From positions 4,019,733 through 4,083,732 of the forward strand of contig NC_089175.1 in the NCBI RefSeq assembly GCF_947507565.1: a stretch of 64,000 bases of DNA. Direction: 5' to 3'. Position 1 is the stretch's first letter. The number at the start of each line of letters is the position of its first letter. Below the pieces are notes generated by a model. The model was not told where the DNA came from and did not search any database. It was given only the letters and a program-made list of their open reading frames with translations. Shown here in pieces: positions 42,740 to 54,045 of the stretch. A program made the position numbers and the translations under genes. The stretch is from Oscarella lobularis. Its lineage: Eukaryota; Porifera; Homoscleromorpha; Homosclerophorida; Oscarellidae.

Positions 42740-45086
42740 ATGGCAGTCGTCTCGGCGCAAGTCTTTGCTCTTCTCTTGGGTAGACAAACCGACTCGAGGC
42801 CCTCGTCCCGTTGCAACGACACCGTGCTTCTGTTTCCTAGGTATTTTCTCTTCGCTAAGTCAAGGAAAGCTCACGAGCTACATCACCGTCCACGATCGCC
42901 GAAAATACTTCGTTTCCGAGCAGCCGACATCTCCGGACTTCCTGGAGTGCGGCGGCGCGTACGACAGCGACGTAAAAGGACTGGCGATTCACCTGAAGCT
43001 GTACAGGGATCAGGATTATTCGACGCATACCGTGACCATGACGGCAAGCGGAAGCGTTCCCGCGTGGCCGCATCAGCGCGAATACACCTATTCGTGCTCC
43101 GACGACAGGCTTGCAAACGGCGGCGGGGCTCCCATTTCGAGCGGGTTCTGCAAATTCGGAGTCCTCCGCATGAGTATGGAGTTCTCGGGTCGTTACGATT
43201 GTGAAGTGCAAAGCGCTGGCACGGGTCATTCGGAGTCGTCTAGTTCGGAAGTTCTTCTCGAGATCTACGGTAAGGCTTCATAACGACGTTGCGACGAATT
43301 TCTTTTTTTGATTAGACGTTTTCTAGATAAAGAAATTCTCGTAGATGGGTCGCAGTCTCAGGATCCTTCGAGTGGCAGAGTCGACGAGGGCTCTCCGCTA
43401 TCGTTCTCTTGTGACGTCAATCGTCAGGCGGACATATCGTCGCTCACAATACAATGGAGACGCAACGGTGTCGAAGTTCACAATCAAAAGCCACCTGACT
43501 TGGTCACTCCGTTCGTCTTCACGATTCCTAAGGCTACGCCGGCGGACGCCGGACGGTACGAGTGCGTTGTCATTTCACAAAGCCAGGGCGATTTAGTTAT
43601 TGACACTCTGGAAGCCAATAATCCGGTAGTAGTAAATTGTGAGTTCGAATATAAAATGATTGCGTTCTGCGTGATCCACTAATGGTGTCCGTGTGTGTAG
43701 ATTCTCCTCGAATGGCGTTCTTTGCTCCGCCTTCTTTTCGTGAAACGAATGTCGCAGGGGTTCCAGAAATCCATGTTCCTCGGGGGGAAACGTTTCTTCT
43801 GAACTGCACCATCCGAGCGTATCCGTACCTTTATAATGGTACGATATCTCTAAATAATCATACCATCGTTGACAATCAACGGATTGAAAATGAGTACGCC
43901 GAAATGACGAAAACGATTCGTGACCCCTCTTCCGAAGACGACGGCGTCTACTGTTGCGAAGCGTCCAACGAGATGGGCCGACAACGTCAATGTCTTATAG
44001 TTTCCGTCTACAGTACGCTTTACAAATTTTTGAGTCAAAAAATTAGAATTTTCTGTATTGCAGCGCCAATGAACATATCGTTTTTTGGGGTCAACGAGAA
44101 GGAGCAAGGCTGTCTTCTCAACGGAACTGAGGCCGTGCTGAAGTGCAAAGCAGTTGGAAGCCCTACCCCGAACGTTTTGATCCTCAGTCCAAACGGAACA
44201 GTTGTGGGCCGCTCTCTTAAAGACCACGCCGAGGCTGAATACTCGTTTCCCACGACGTTTACCAAAGAAGGCAGCTTCTTATGTCATATTAGCAACGACA
44301 TCGAACAAGCAATCACTAGGGAGTATAAGTTTTGCACCAAGAAGCCAGGTAGAAAATTATTTAATCAATTGATCTGAGTAGGACTAACTTGTCCTTTTTC
44401 TAACGAAGATTCATCTAAAAAGACCCTCCTTATCGAAAGCATCGCCGGTGCCGGAGGTGGCTTTTTGGTGGTTTTTATTCTTATAGTCGCTCTGATTGTT
44501 TACTCTAAAAGGTACACAATAGTTTTGTTTTGAGTTTTCTCTAAAGCAATAGCTCTTATTAGACGGCCGCGCGACCCTGAAGAAGACCTCTTGGTTTCAT
44601 CACCGTCACGTCCTACAACAGGTGCCCAGCCGATTGCTATATCATGTGTGTTTGCTTTATTACGTGCGTTCTAGATGAACAAATAAAAATCATTGCCCCA
44701 ATCATATGTTATGACTGGGTTGACATTCTTCGCGTCATCGAACCATCGTTTGAGGGCGGAGACTCGTTTCTCCGCAGCGTCGAACGTCGTGAGCGTCAAG
44801 GCGGCGAAACCGATTCTGCGATCTTCTGCTTGAAGAAGTGGATTGAACAAAACCCGAGTGCGAATTTACTTTTAGCTGTATGCGAGGCTGCTGAAGAGGC
44901 AAACAAGCGACATCTTTCCGAGAACATTGCCGCCAGATTTCAAGATTCCGCATTGGTTGGACGATGTAAGATTTTTGAATCACCAATAAGTGTTTTAATA
45001 TTTGTTCTAATATACTAGATCGCGCGTTAACGATGTCCTCCGATTTTTCTTCGTTGCGAGCGGAGACAACAACTGACACCAGTTGA
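42740..45086 (+). CDS. D3: Ig x4 - TM - Death domain receptor
   Basis: Predicted 632 residues. Exons 42740-42779 (signal MAVVSAQVFALLLG), 42841-43269 V-like Ig, 43327-43638 Ig2, 43701-44012 Ig3, 44064-44348 Ig4, 44409-44511 TM (LVVFILIVALIVYS), 44563-44621 linker, 44675-44965 Death domain, 45019-45086 C-terminal tail. The start uses the second in-frame position; upstream TTCGGTGCC corresponds to D1's ATGTTCGGTGCG but has CTG instead of ATG. Death domain keeps CLKKWIEQNP, LLLAVCEAAEEA and HLSENIAARF. More diverged from D1 and D2 in Ig3 (extra NGTISLNNH loop) and Ig4. Membrane receptor, death-fold signalling inferred. Confidence 0.84.
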
Positions 45087-45309
45087 CCTTTTTGACTGAA
45101 TAATTGATACATGTACGAGACCTGTCATTTTCACATGTGTGAAATCTGTCTTATAGTTTTGATCTTACTGATTTTATTTCTCTGTTCTAACTTGTAGCGG
45201 CGCTCGCATCCGCGAGGAGTCTTGCCGAGTTCGAACATTCAACTAATTGAATTTAGACAGTATGCGCTGTAGTGCCCGGATAGGCTCCAAGTGATCATCA
45301 GAACACGGT
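45087..45309. other. D3 3' flank
   Basis: No gene seen. Similar in part to the 3' flank of D1 (CTGTCATTTTCACATGTGTGAAATCTG against 14833 onward) and again to 45825-45850. Confidence 0.4.
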
Positions 45310-45775
45310 CTGCCGTCATTGCAAAGTCTCATCCTGGCAAGCAAAAGTCGACTACACGTCCGATTTCACGAAGGGTTATCGAGCAACGATCGACAGCCAC
45401 GCTGTTAGTAGAAGTAGAGTAGGACACGGTCTATTTGACAAGAACGTGTGCTACTGTTTCTAACAGCAACGTAAAACACAATCTTTGCAAAGGCTTGCAA
45501 GGAGGAATTGCTGCTGGTGCTGTCTGTCCGGCCTTGTCACAGCATGCAACGTAACGTCAATCGTTGAGGTGGCGAAGCTGATTCCGTAATCTACTGCTTG
45601 CTTGAATGAATGGATTAAACGAAACCCGAGAGATACCGGTAATTTGGTTTCTGCCGTGTGCAATGCTGCTGAAGCAGCAGACAGGAAAGAAAGAAAGACC
45701 TTGCCGAGAAACTTGCTGCGAAATTTCAAAATACCACATGTTGGACGATGTAAGATTTTCTAGTTACAACTAACG
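45310..45775 (+). pseudogene. Mosaic relic: D5-type Ig4/TM stub joined to D2-type Death domain
   Basis: 45314-45440 resembles the D5 Ig4 exon (GCAAAGTCTCATCCTGGCAAGC, TTTCACGAAGGG, ACACGGTCTATTTGACA). 45473-45502 resembles the start of the D5 TM exon (CAAAGGCTTGCAAGG). From 45555 it switches to a Death-domain exon of D1/D2 type (GAGGTGGCGAAGCTGATTCCG, GAGAGATACCGGTAATTTGG, GAAGCAGCAGACAGGAAAG) ending at a GTAAGATTTT donor near 45750. Several small indels (a doubled GAAAGAAAG, an extra TGAATGAATGG) break the frame. It combines pieces of both D subfamilies. Confidence 0.72.
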
Positions 45776-46097
45776 AGCACAAAGTAGTTAACCATTTACT
45801 GATTTTTAGGTCAATTCTGATGTACGTGCCATTTTTACGTATGTGAAATCTGTAATTCTAATCTCACTGCCTCTGTTTGAACATTCCATGTTGAATTTAG
45901 ACGTGTTACTAAACTGTAGAGAAATACTGTATACGTAGCTCCTCCCCGGACAAGCGCGCACTTTAGTTCGGGGTTCGTTTCCCCTTTGGGACGCAGACTT
46001 TTCTACATTCAACGAGGAACATACACTCCTCACAGAGTTCGTTTTCTTCAAAAAAACGGGCTCGTACTGCGTCAAAACGCTGACGTTTCGCTTCGCG

Positions 46098-48348
46098 ATG
46101 CTGGTTTCGATACAAGTTGCCTCTCTTCTTTTTGGTAGACTCATAACTCCTCAACCAAAGACGATGGAAGTTAACCGGTTTTTAGGTCTCCTGCCGACCG
46201 AAGGGAAGCTCAATGGCAGCGTCACCGTCAACTATGCCAGTGAACGAAAATACCTTGTTTTCTCCGATAATTCGACACGTCAGGACTTCTTAAAGTGCAG
46301 CGGCCGGTACACCGGCGGCGGCGGCGAGAGAGGTCTGCAGATTCATCTGGAGCATTGGTATATAAACGAGGTCAACGAGTGTGAAGATTGCTGCCCGTCA
46401 CGGCAGTGGGATCCCATGGACATGACGCGAAGTGCCGGTTGCTCTCACCACTTCACTTTCAAGTGCTCAGATGAAAGGTTGGATAATGGCCAAACAGCCG
46501 ATGTTTCAAGCGGCTACTGTCTGTTTGGGATTACAAAAATGAGCAAATGTTTTTCCGGCGAGTATAAGTGTAAAATATACAGCACGGATTTTTCCAATCA
46601 AATATATGCAGCGAGAACGTATCTTCAAGTATACGGTAAGGCATTTTGTTCGTTTTTCTGGTGTGCTTCACACGTGAATGGTCTAGATAAAATAATTCTG
46701 GTTAATGTGTCGCAGTTTCCTTCCTCTGGAGAAGTTGAAGAAAACGGTCCTCTGTCGCTTACGTGCAACATCAATCATCAGTCATATCCGTCATCACTGA
46801 GTCTTCAGTGGAGACGAAATGGCCGGGCTGTTTATAATAGCTCAGGTCTTCCTCGTCAGACTAAGCCCGGAATACTTTCATACGTTTACAGAGTAAAAAA
46901 GGCCGATTTCACAAAAGATGCTGGACTATACGCTTGCGTGATCGTAAACTACAAACACGGTGTCGTTATTGACACTTTGAACGCTGCTGCAGAAGTCTTT
47001 GTAAAGTGTAAGTTGTTATCTCCATGGAGAAACTTCCTCTGCATTCTTGCCTGTGCTTAGACGCTCCACGCATATTAGCATTTCGTTCTGCGCCGTTTTT
47101 GGACAGAAAAATCAAAGGCAGACGCGAGGCACGAATTCCATACCTTGAAGCCGACCGTTTTACTTGCTTCGCTGATGGATATCCTCGACCGAGTGTATTC
47201 ATTCGGCTTAATGGCAAAAATCTGACGGGCGTGAATGACATTAAACGACACGGAAACACCGTCAGCAGTATTTTCACAAGTTGGACAGCAACTTCACGCA
47301 AAACCCAGGAGTTTTGTTGCTATGCATATAGCAAAGAGGGTCGCGCAAAGAAGGAATGTATTACGGCCTTTGTTGAAGGTATTCCCCTCTATATTGGCAC
47401 CAACGAAGCTTGCTTGCTTACGTTCTGTTGCAGTGCCCAGCATATCATTCTTTGGCGTCGAGAACGTCAAACACGGTTGCCCTGTCGAAATGAATGCTAC
47501 GCTTCTATGCAAGGCAGTGGAAACATCCGTTCTAATATCAGTCACCATTTCCAACCCACGGAACGCGGTCGTTGCAAATTCTAGTCAGGAGAGTCTCAGC
47601 AAAGCCGTCTACAACTTTACGTCAGCTTCCGAAAAAGGAACCTACACGTGCAAAGCCACCGCGAGCAACGATGGCTACACTGTCACTAAGAAGCACGCAG
47701 TCTGTACAGGTAAGTAGTAGTAATATTGCTTTGCTTATAATAAGCTCTTTGTTATCTTTCTCTAAGGCTTGAATGTTCATAAGGTCATAGCGATTGTATG
47801 CGGGACCGTTGTTGGTGCATTTGCGTGTGGCATCATAGTCTCAGTGACTGTTTATCGGTATGATTTTTTTTTCTGGGGTTCTCTTTCTAAGCAATGTCTC
47901 TTTCTTAGGTGCTGTTGTCATACCGGTAGGCAAGGTATTCAAGAAGAAGCGAATAGTTTGATTTCATCAAGAAAGGCTACGCCTCCAACAGGTGTTGAGC
48001 TTGATGTTCACATGCTTTCCATAATTGCATCTGGGTTTAGATCGTCGTATCAAGTCTGTTGCCGAGATCATTCGCAACGAGTGGCGAAATACTTTTAGAG
48101 CAATTGAACCACCTTTTAGAGACGGAGAGTACTTCATTCAAAAAGTCCAAGCAGAAGAACGCAGCGATGGTGACGATGACAGCGACATTCGTTCAGCGGT
48201 TCGCTGTCTGAAACGGTGGACTGAAGAAAATCCTAACGAATGTTTCCTGGAAGCAGTGCTTGACGCTGCTAATGCAGCTGAAGTGGGGCAGGATCTTGTA
48301 GACCAGCTTTACGATTTCAAGTCATTGCAGGCTGGAGAAAAGAGGTGA
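46098..48348 (+). CDS. D4: Ig x4 - TM - Death domain receptor, second subfamily
   Basis: Predicted 627 residues. Exons 46098-46134 (short signal MLVSIQVASLLFG), 46186-46635 V-like Ig with an extra Cys-rich loop (NECEDCCPSRQ), 46687-47007 Ig2, 47061-47378 Ig3, 47434-47709 Ig4, 47767-47857 TM (VIAIVCGTVVGAFACGIIVS), 47909-47991 linker, 48041-48348 Death domain. The Death domain (526-615) has an acidic insertion EERSDGDDDSD before SAVRCLKRWTEENP; this insertion defines the D4-D6 subfamily. Linker ends in KATPPTG like D6. Neighbour of V1 in the same orientation, as D6 is of V3, so D-V is a duplicated pair. Role inferred as for D1. Confidence 0.84.
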
Positions 48349-48530
48349 AACGATTCTTGAAGTCTCCTTGCTTGTTTCTGTGCTCCCACGTACTGTTAGT
48401 AGCAATTGGGAGGCGTTCTGGAAGAATGTCACTCCAATTACAGCTGCACTCTGCTGTAGACCTAGTAGACCTGTAGCAAAGTACTACTTTTATGTTCGTG
48501 GATGATAGGCCGGATTATAGCGTTATGGAT

Positions 48531-48550
48531 CACGGATGCTAGCATCCGTG
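48531..48550. repeat. 20-bp perfect palindrome
   Basis: CACGGATGCTAGCATCCGTG equals its reverse complement, followed by a further partial copy (CATCCG..GAATGCTAGC). Not found before V3. Could be a protein-binding site or a footprint of a lost element. Confidence 0.85.
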
Positions 48551-49026
48551 CATCCGCCGAATGCTAGCCAGTAACCCGGATTTGAAAAAAAACTGCCGTG
48601 CTGTAACCAAGCGTTTCTACGGCGAATCTACGCTTTAGCGATTTTGCCCTTGGATGTCATGTAATGAGCACGTAATGCGAAACAAAAATCGACTGTTTCT
48701 AACATCGGGGTCCCAGCTCGGTCACGACAGAGAGCGAACGCTTGAGATTTCTCTCATGAACACGACGGTAAGAAGAAGAGTTCTGGCGTTCGAAGCGAGG
48801 CTAGGCAAGCGGGTTTTTTCCTGCTTTCTCACGGAATTCGGATGTGGTCGATTGTTGCCCATCAATGCTCCGAACGTTTCTTTTGCGCCCTTCGTGGAGT
48901 CGAAGGCAAGGACGCTTCATGCAGTTTGAAGATGCAGCAAATTCTTTTTTCCAAAGCACGTGAGCGCGGTTTACGTTTCTGCTAACTAATTCATTAATTA
49001 TGTGTAGAAGATTCCGGAAACTTGTC

Positions 49027-49034
49027 ATTTGCAT
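49027..49034 (+). promoter_or_regulatory. Octamer ATTTGCAT upstream of V1
   Basis: Canonical POU-domain octamer, 206 bp before the V1 start codon; the same octamer sits 173 bp before the V3 start. Binding is inferred. Confidence 0.4.
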
Positions 49035-49239
49035 ACATATGCAGAAGACTCGCGTGTCAGGGCAATCAAGTATGCATGCTTTGCTTATCTAGAAAATTTC
49101 AGCCAATGATTTTGTGCGCAGAATACGCAAACGTGTCGGGTGCTAATTAAGTTTCACGTGAGCTTTGGACCTGTTTACGAGGGGTTTTTGCTATTTGGCT
49201 CAGTTCCCTCGGTCCCGCTTTGGAGCAGACTGTGTCGGC

Positions 49240-52200
49240 ATGAAGCTGGTTTTTATAGCAGTTGTTCTCGGCGGCTTGGCGGCAACGTCTTGGGGATTTA
49301 TTCCAAACTACCGTCGGAAAGCAGCCGCCGCTTTTGTTTCGTTCTTTGCGGACCAGCGATTGCTTCAAGATACAACGCACAAAGAAATGACGAAGACGGC
49401 TCTTGTTCAGGTCGCCATAGACTCTCTCAAAGAGAAATTTAAGCACGATCCGGCGAAGTATGATGGCGTCACAGACCTCGATAAGATCGTCAAATTAGCA
49501 TATGGCTCATCAGCGGTAAGCAAATACTCCCGACGCGTCATGACGGCCATACAGAAGGCAAATGCGGCGGTTGACTTCAAGATGGAAAGCAACTCGGCCG
49601 CCCATTTTGACGCAGAAAACATTGTCAACGGAAGCAATCTACTGCTCGCGAACTTTATCTCAGCCAAAAAGTGCATTTTCAATAACAGCTACGACGAGGC
49701 GCGCGAGTCGGTCGGTAAGCTCCTGCACGGCTTGCAAGATTTCTACAGTCACACGAATTGGATTGAGAAGGAAGAACGAGATCTGAATATTCACTTGGCT
49801 ACCATGAAACGTGAACCGTTGCGTGCTCAAGACGTCGCTTTGCCCAATTATCCGACTTGTGTCAATTGCGGTTCTACCTGCAGGAACAACATTGCTATAA
49901 TTACTAGCGGATACTATCACAAGCAAGACATAAAGAAACTCGTCGCGTCTTCGCTCGATGGAGGAGGTGCTGACGGTCGCGGAAAATGCAGCCACGGGGG
50001 ATTTTTTTGACAAAACGGCGTCGACGGCGGCTAAAGGTGGAATCAATAAAGACTCGGGCGCCAGTTTACAGTCGCCCCATTGGTACTTGCACAAGGAGGC
50101 TGCCGATATGGCCACCAGGGCATCGGTTGGCTTTCTCACCGAGCTCCGAGAGGAAGTTGGCGTTGACAGATTTTTGGCGTTTCTCGGTCTCTATCGTAGC
50201 TATTCGTTCACTATTGTCCTTGACACGACAGTCAGTATGGTAGAGGAGGTGTCAAGCATTCACCGGCACTTTGACAGCATTGTCAAAGCCGCTGCAGCTG
50301 TTCCGCCAGACGAATACGTTCTCGTTCCCTTCAATCAGGCCTGTAAGTGTTGAGTGTTAGGCAATAGGAAATCAGCTGATTATTTTTAATTTTTGCAGGT
50401 GCTGGTCCGGTTTATCGAAGTAGTAGCGCCGACGAGTTCAAGGAGAAACTTAAATCAATGAGCACTAGCAGTAGTTTGGCTAAAGAAAACGGTTGTGTCG
50501 GCGGCCAGAGTAGACCAAGCGGTAGTGATCATCCTAAAGAGAAGACGATAAGCGGCTTGATTCTCGCTCTTCAAACGAGCCGACCCGGATCGACTGTGTA
50601 CGTTTTTACTGACAGCGACGCCGTTGACATAGACAGTTATCCAGAAGCGTCGCTTCTGGCGGAACGCAAACGAATCACCGTCTTCTTTATTCGGAGCAGG
50701 GATAATAAACCGTCCGATAGCAAGAGACGACGGCGACGAGATACTGTTGTCGACCACGAGAACGTTTATGCAAAGTTAGCTGAAGAATCGGGAGGCCAAG
50801 TACTGATACCGGACCAAGACGACGACGCTGGAAACCTTCTCGCTCGCACCTCATCGCTGTCAAACGCTTCCGATTCAACTCTTCTGTTATATGAACAGAA
50901 GTCTCCCACCGACGTAAGAGGACGTAATCTCACCCTAAACGTAGACGAATTCGTTAGCTCGCTAACCGTCAGTCTTTCTGGAGAAAATACGAGGATAGTG
51001 TTGTATGATCCTAACGGACAAGTTGTTGCTCTTGATCCGTCTTCAGTGACACAGCGTCTGACAGCGATAAGAAACGTTGAGTCGCCTAGCAGTGGTGCCT
51101 GGACAATAAACGTGAATAGCACGGATGAATTTGACGTACTCGTCAAAGGAACGTCCTCTCTCGACTTCCAATACTCGCTTCTCAAACGTGTAAAAACACT
51201 TCACCCTGGACTTTTTGAAGTACCTGAAAAGCCTAAAATTGGTTAGAAATACGGAAGTCGTTTTGGTCTTACAGTATATAGTCGTTTTGTCTAGGAGATA
51301 TTGTTTATGTTGAAGTGACTGTGACCGGTCTTACGAATGAAACAACTGTTGATGAAGTTCATTTCCTTCTCACAACAGATCGCCAAGTGAAGGAGCGACT
51401 TTCCCTCGAGGCCGTTGCCAACGAAACAGCATTGTTCATAACAGAAACGAATGTAACGATTCTCGAAGATCCGTTTCAGATTCTTCTCGTTGGTCATTAC
51501 GGCTCGAAGACGTTCACTCGCGTTGCCAAGACGCCGATCATGCCCGTTGCTTTTGGGCTGACTCTTCAAAGTGGCGATTTGGTGATGCGACAAGGAGAGA
51601 CAAAAACATTAAAGTTTTTGGTGGAACGTGGAAACACTGGAGAAGAGTCGGTGGCTACAATTGATGTTAAAAATGATCTGGGATTTGCAGTGAACGTAAG
51701 AGACAAAAAATTTAATCTGGATCCTGGCCAGTCTCGTAGTTTCTTTGTGGATGTCATGGTGCCTGTCTGCTATCCGGAAAGCGCTGTCAATACGTTCACT
51801 TTAACGGCCACTCTGCTTATTGATATACACGAACAATTGGTTGATTCCGTGCTGGTCAACGTTCTCGTCGACTCGGAGGTACAGTATATGCGAAAAATTA
51901 CATTGCCGAGGGACCAAGGGGTTTTTATAAGAATTTATTGTCGCAGTTTTTTTTAAGAAGAGGGTATAGGCTAGGCTAAGTTTAGTGAGACTCTCCCTCT
52001 CCGTTCCCAATGTGCACGTGCACGTACCAGTGGTATTGTTCCCTACACTAACATTTTCTTTTTGTTGCAGTTTGTTGATAAAACGCGCCCCGTCTGTTTT
52101 CTCAGTGCTATTTCAACAGCAGGCTGTACCGCATCGCCGTCCAACTGTGACGACGAACACTGGTCGGCTACACTTTCTGTTATAGATACTTCTTCCTCAC

Positions 52201-52879
52201 TTGTAATTGCTGAAGTTGCTGACGTGGACCCCGACGATGCAGTCGCTAATATCTCTCTGAGTTTGCCGCTAGAACGCAATAAGTTTCATTTCGTGAATGT
52301 GACGACGTCCTGCTGCGCGAAGTTGGTCACTCTGCAGTTCAAGGACGACTCCGGCAACAGTGACGATACGTGCACGGTACATAAAACAGACGTTCCCAAG
52401 CGCTGCAGCGTCAATTGCCTCAATGGCGGAAGATGCAACAGTCGAACACAGAAGTGCCAATGCATTGGAGGTTACTTCGGCAATCAATGTGAAAGAGGTA
52501 GGAAAGGATTAAGATGCGAATGACTTTTTTCACGGTGCTTAACTCTTACAGCTGGCTGCAATGCTTTGCCTGCTCCAGCTAATGGCTACGTGAGCGATTC
52601 TGGTGTTGGCAGTATCAACAAATCGGTGGGCATATTCTGCAAAGAAACATACGTTCACGCAGGCAAGGCTACGTCGACTTGCTGTCCTTTTGGCTGGACA
52701 GATTCGAGCGCTTGGTGCTTTCCTGGTAATGTATAGCCAAAGTCGGACTTTCTGTACAAATTTGTTTCGCTTTAGATACTGGCACTGGCCATGGCTATTC
52801 TGCTAGTGCAAAGGTTGCTCTGATCTTCACGTTGGCCGCCGCCGTGTTCCTTTTGAATACGCGCGGAAATCTTGCTTAG
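49240..52879 (+). CDS. V1: VWA7-like protein (Het-C-like N-terminus, vWA, EGF, CCP-like), one-base frameshift
   Basis: About 1077 residues if the frameshift is ignored. Exons 49240-50342, 50399-51241, 51295-51878, 52071-52497, 52552-52725, 52776-52879. Start chosen by match to V3 (MKLV..); signal peptide 1-19. The N-terminal third has THKEMTKTALVQVAI and LLHGLQDFYSHTNWIE, the His/Asp/Ser-His-Asn motif typical of VWA7 and fungal Het-C-type proteins. vWA starts near residue 323 with a MIDAS-like DTTVSM. A polybasic KRRRRRD at 50722-50742 could be a proprotein-convertase site. Then beta-rich region, EGF (CLNGGRCNSRTQKCQC..), a Cys-rich module like a short CCP, and a hydrophobic C terminus (GPI signal or TM, unclear). 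At about 49996-50009 (G5AT7) one extra base against V3 causes a stop at 50008-50010. Confidence 0.75.
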
Positions 52880-53136
52880 ACGATCACAACATTTGTCCTT
52901 GTTCTTCCTGCTTCGTTTGCTGCCGACGTATTGTAGTAAGTCAAGCGATATCTTTTGTTATGTGATCGTTTTTTCTTGTTCTTTCGTGTTTGTAACGCCT
53001 GGTTATAAGTCATGCCATGAAATTAACTCGACCTAGTGTTCTACTCTAGAGTTTAGTAGACAAACGTCTCTGACGAAAAAGAAGAAATTCTACAGGACGA
53101 AATGCTCATGTTTCAACGTTCACTTTACATGCAGGC
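52880..53136. other. V1 3' flank
   Basis: No exon. Shares the motifs CGCCTGGTTATAAGTCATG and GTCTCT..ACGAAATGCTCATG with the V2 3' flank (55880-56170), which supports common descent of V1 and V2. Confidence 0.5.
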
Positions 53137-54045
53137 CTATTCTGAGGTATTATCATTTACTTGCAGTTTCAAATCTTCTGCGTTTTCTGTCTTGCCAGGC
53201 TGCCCAGCCCCCGATTGAAAGGTGAGAGGCGTGATTGCATAAGGAGTAACCATGTTTTCAGCAAAAGAAAATTTATTGGGAGAAGATTCCACTGCCGCAA
53301 GCTGCACCTGGTTGCAATTTTTACCTTGAGAGCATTCTGATTTGTTAAGACTCGACGCTAGGAAGTCCATTGACACATAGTCGGAGGAGTTCCTTTCACT
53401 TTTCCTCTCGTTTTCCCGAAGCGTCACCGGCGTCGAATTTTCTTGCTCATTTCGCTGACGATCCGGACTACGATGATGCTTTGATATGAAGAAAAGTGCA
53501 ACGGAGACAACGACGACGATGATGCACGCAACCGCAATGACGACAACAACAAAGTTCCTCGACTTCTCCGTCTCGATCAGGCTAGTACTTTGATTTTGAG
53601 TGTATACGTATGTCGTTCTTTCTGGTTGACTAGTGGGAGTCATTCTTTTTGGTCGACTAGTGAGAGTCGTTCGTTCTGGTTGACCAGTGAGAGTCGTTCT
53701 TTCTGGTTGACTAGTGAGATTCGTTCTTGCTGGTTGACTAGTGGGACGCATTCTTTCTGGCTGACTAGTGGGACTCCTGCTAGTCATGTTTCTGCTCATC
53801 GTCTCGGTACGTAAGGTTGTGCTCAATGAGATAGTCGTGGCTGCTAACTTTGTAGGTTGACTGGTGCTGTTCTCGACGACTCTCTCTCTCGGCCTTGCAG
53901 GCACGGTATCTGCTGCACGATTGTTTCCACGCGAAACCGTAGCTATGTTTTTTCTGTGACGGAACGCGCCGTTTTTCCACGGCGACGAGCTGCAGTTTTC
54001 CAGCCGCCTTTCCGCACCGCTGCATTTGACTTCCGACTCCCAAGG
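53137..54045 (-). pseudogene. Truncated SRCR-type membrane receptor with repeat stalk
   Basis: Minus strand, open to the stop at 53137. Order: end of an SRCR domain (WESEVKCSGAERRLENC..W, the usual CSGxExxLxxC strand), where later cysteines are replaced (GAFRHRKNIATVS); a Thr/Pro-rich stalk with six 9-residue repeats of TSQPERTTL type (53611-53769); one TM (53488-53553, VVVVIAVACIIVVVVSVAL); a tail of about 115 residues with DYVSMDF (YxxM, PI3K p85 SH2 type). The N-terminal side ends at the junction with V2 near 54025-54050, so signal peptide and most of the SRCR domain are missing. No intron needed. It may be a pseudogene or a 3' exon used by an upstream gene I cannot see; the first is more likely. 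Confidence 0.65.

Larger units (their letters stand above)
48349..49239. promoter_or_regulatory. D4-V1 intergenic region with palindrome and POU-type site
   Basis: No exon. A perfect 20-bp palindrome CACGGATGCTAGCATCCGTG lies at 48531-48550. An octamer ATTTGCAT (POU-factor type) is at 49027-49034 and an E-box CACGTG at about 49157. From about 48660 the region is a diverged copy of 61850-62415 before V3 (shared AAAAATCGACT, GGGGTCCCAG, GGTCACGAC), so promoter and gene were duplicated together. Confidence 0.5.

Noticed and set aside
45460-46154. Minus-strand frames of 60-112 codons over the D3-D4 interval
   Set aside because: They are antisense to the Death-domain relic and the D4 leader and have no domain of their own.
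49165-49239. Upstream in-frame ATG of V1 at 49165
   Set aside because: V3 has no equivalent; both V1 and V3 begin MKLV with a signal peptide at 49240 and 62416.
53590-53814. Plus-strand frame with repeated FWLTSESRS
   Set aside because: It is the complement of the Thr-rich repeat stalk of the SRCR remnant, with no start context or domain.
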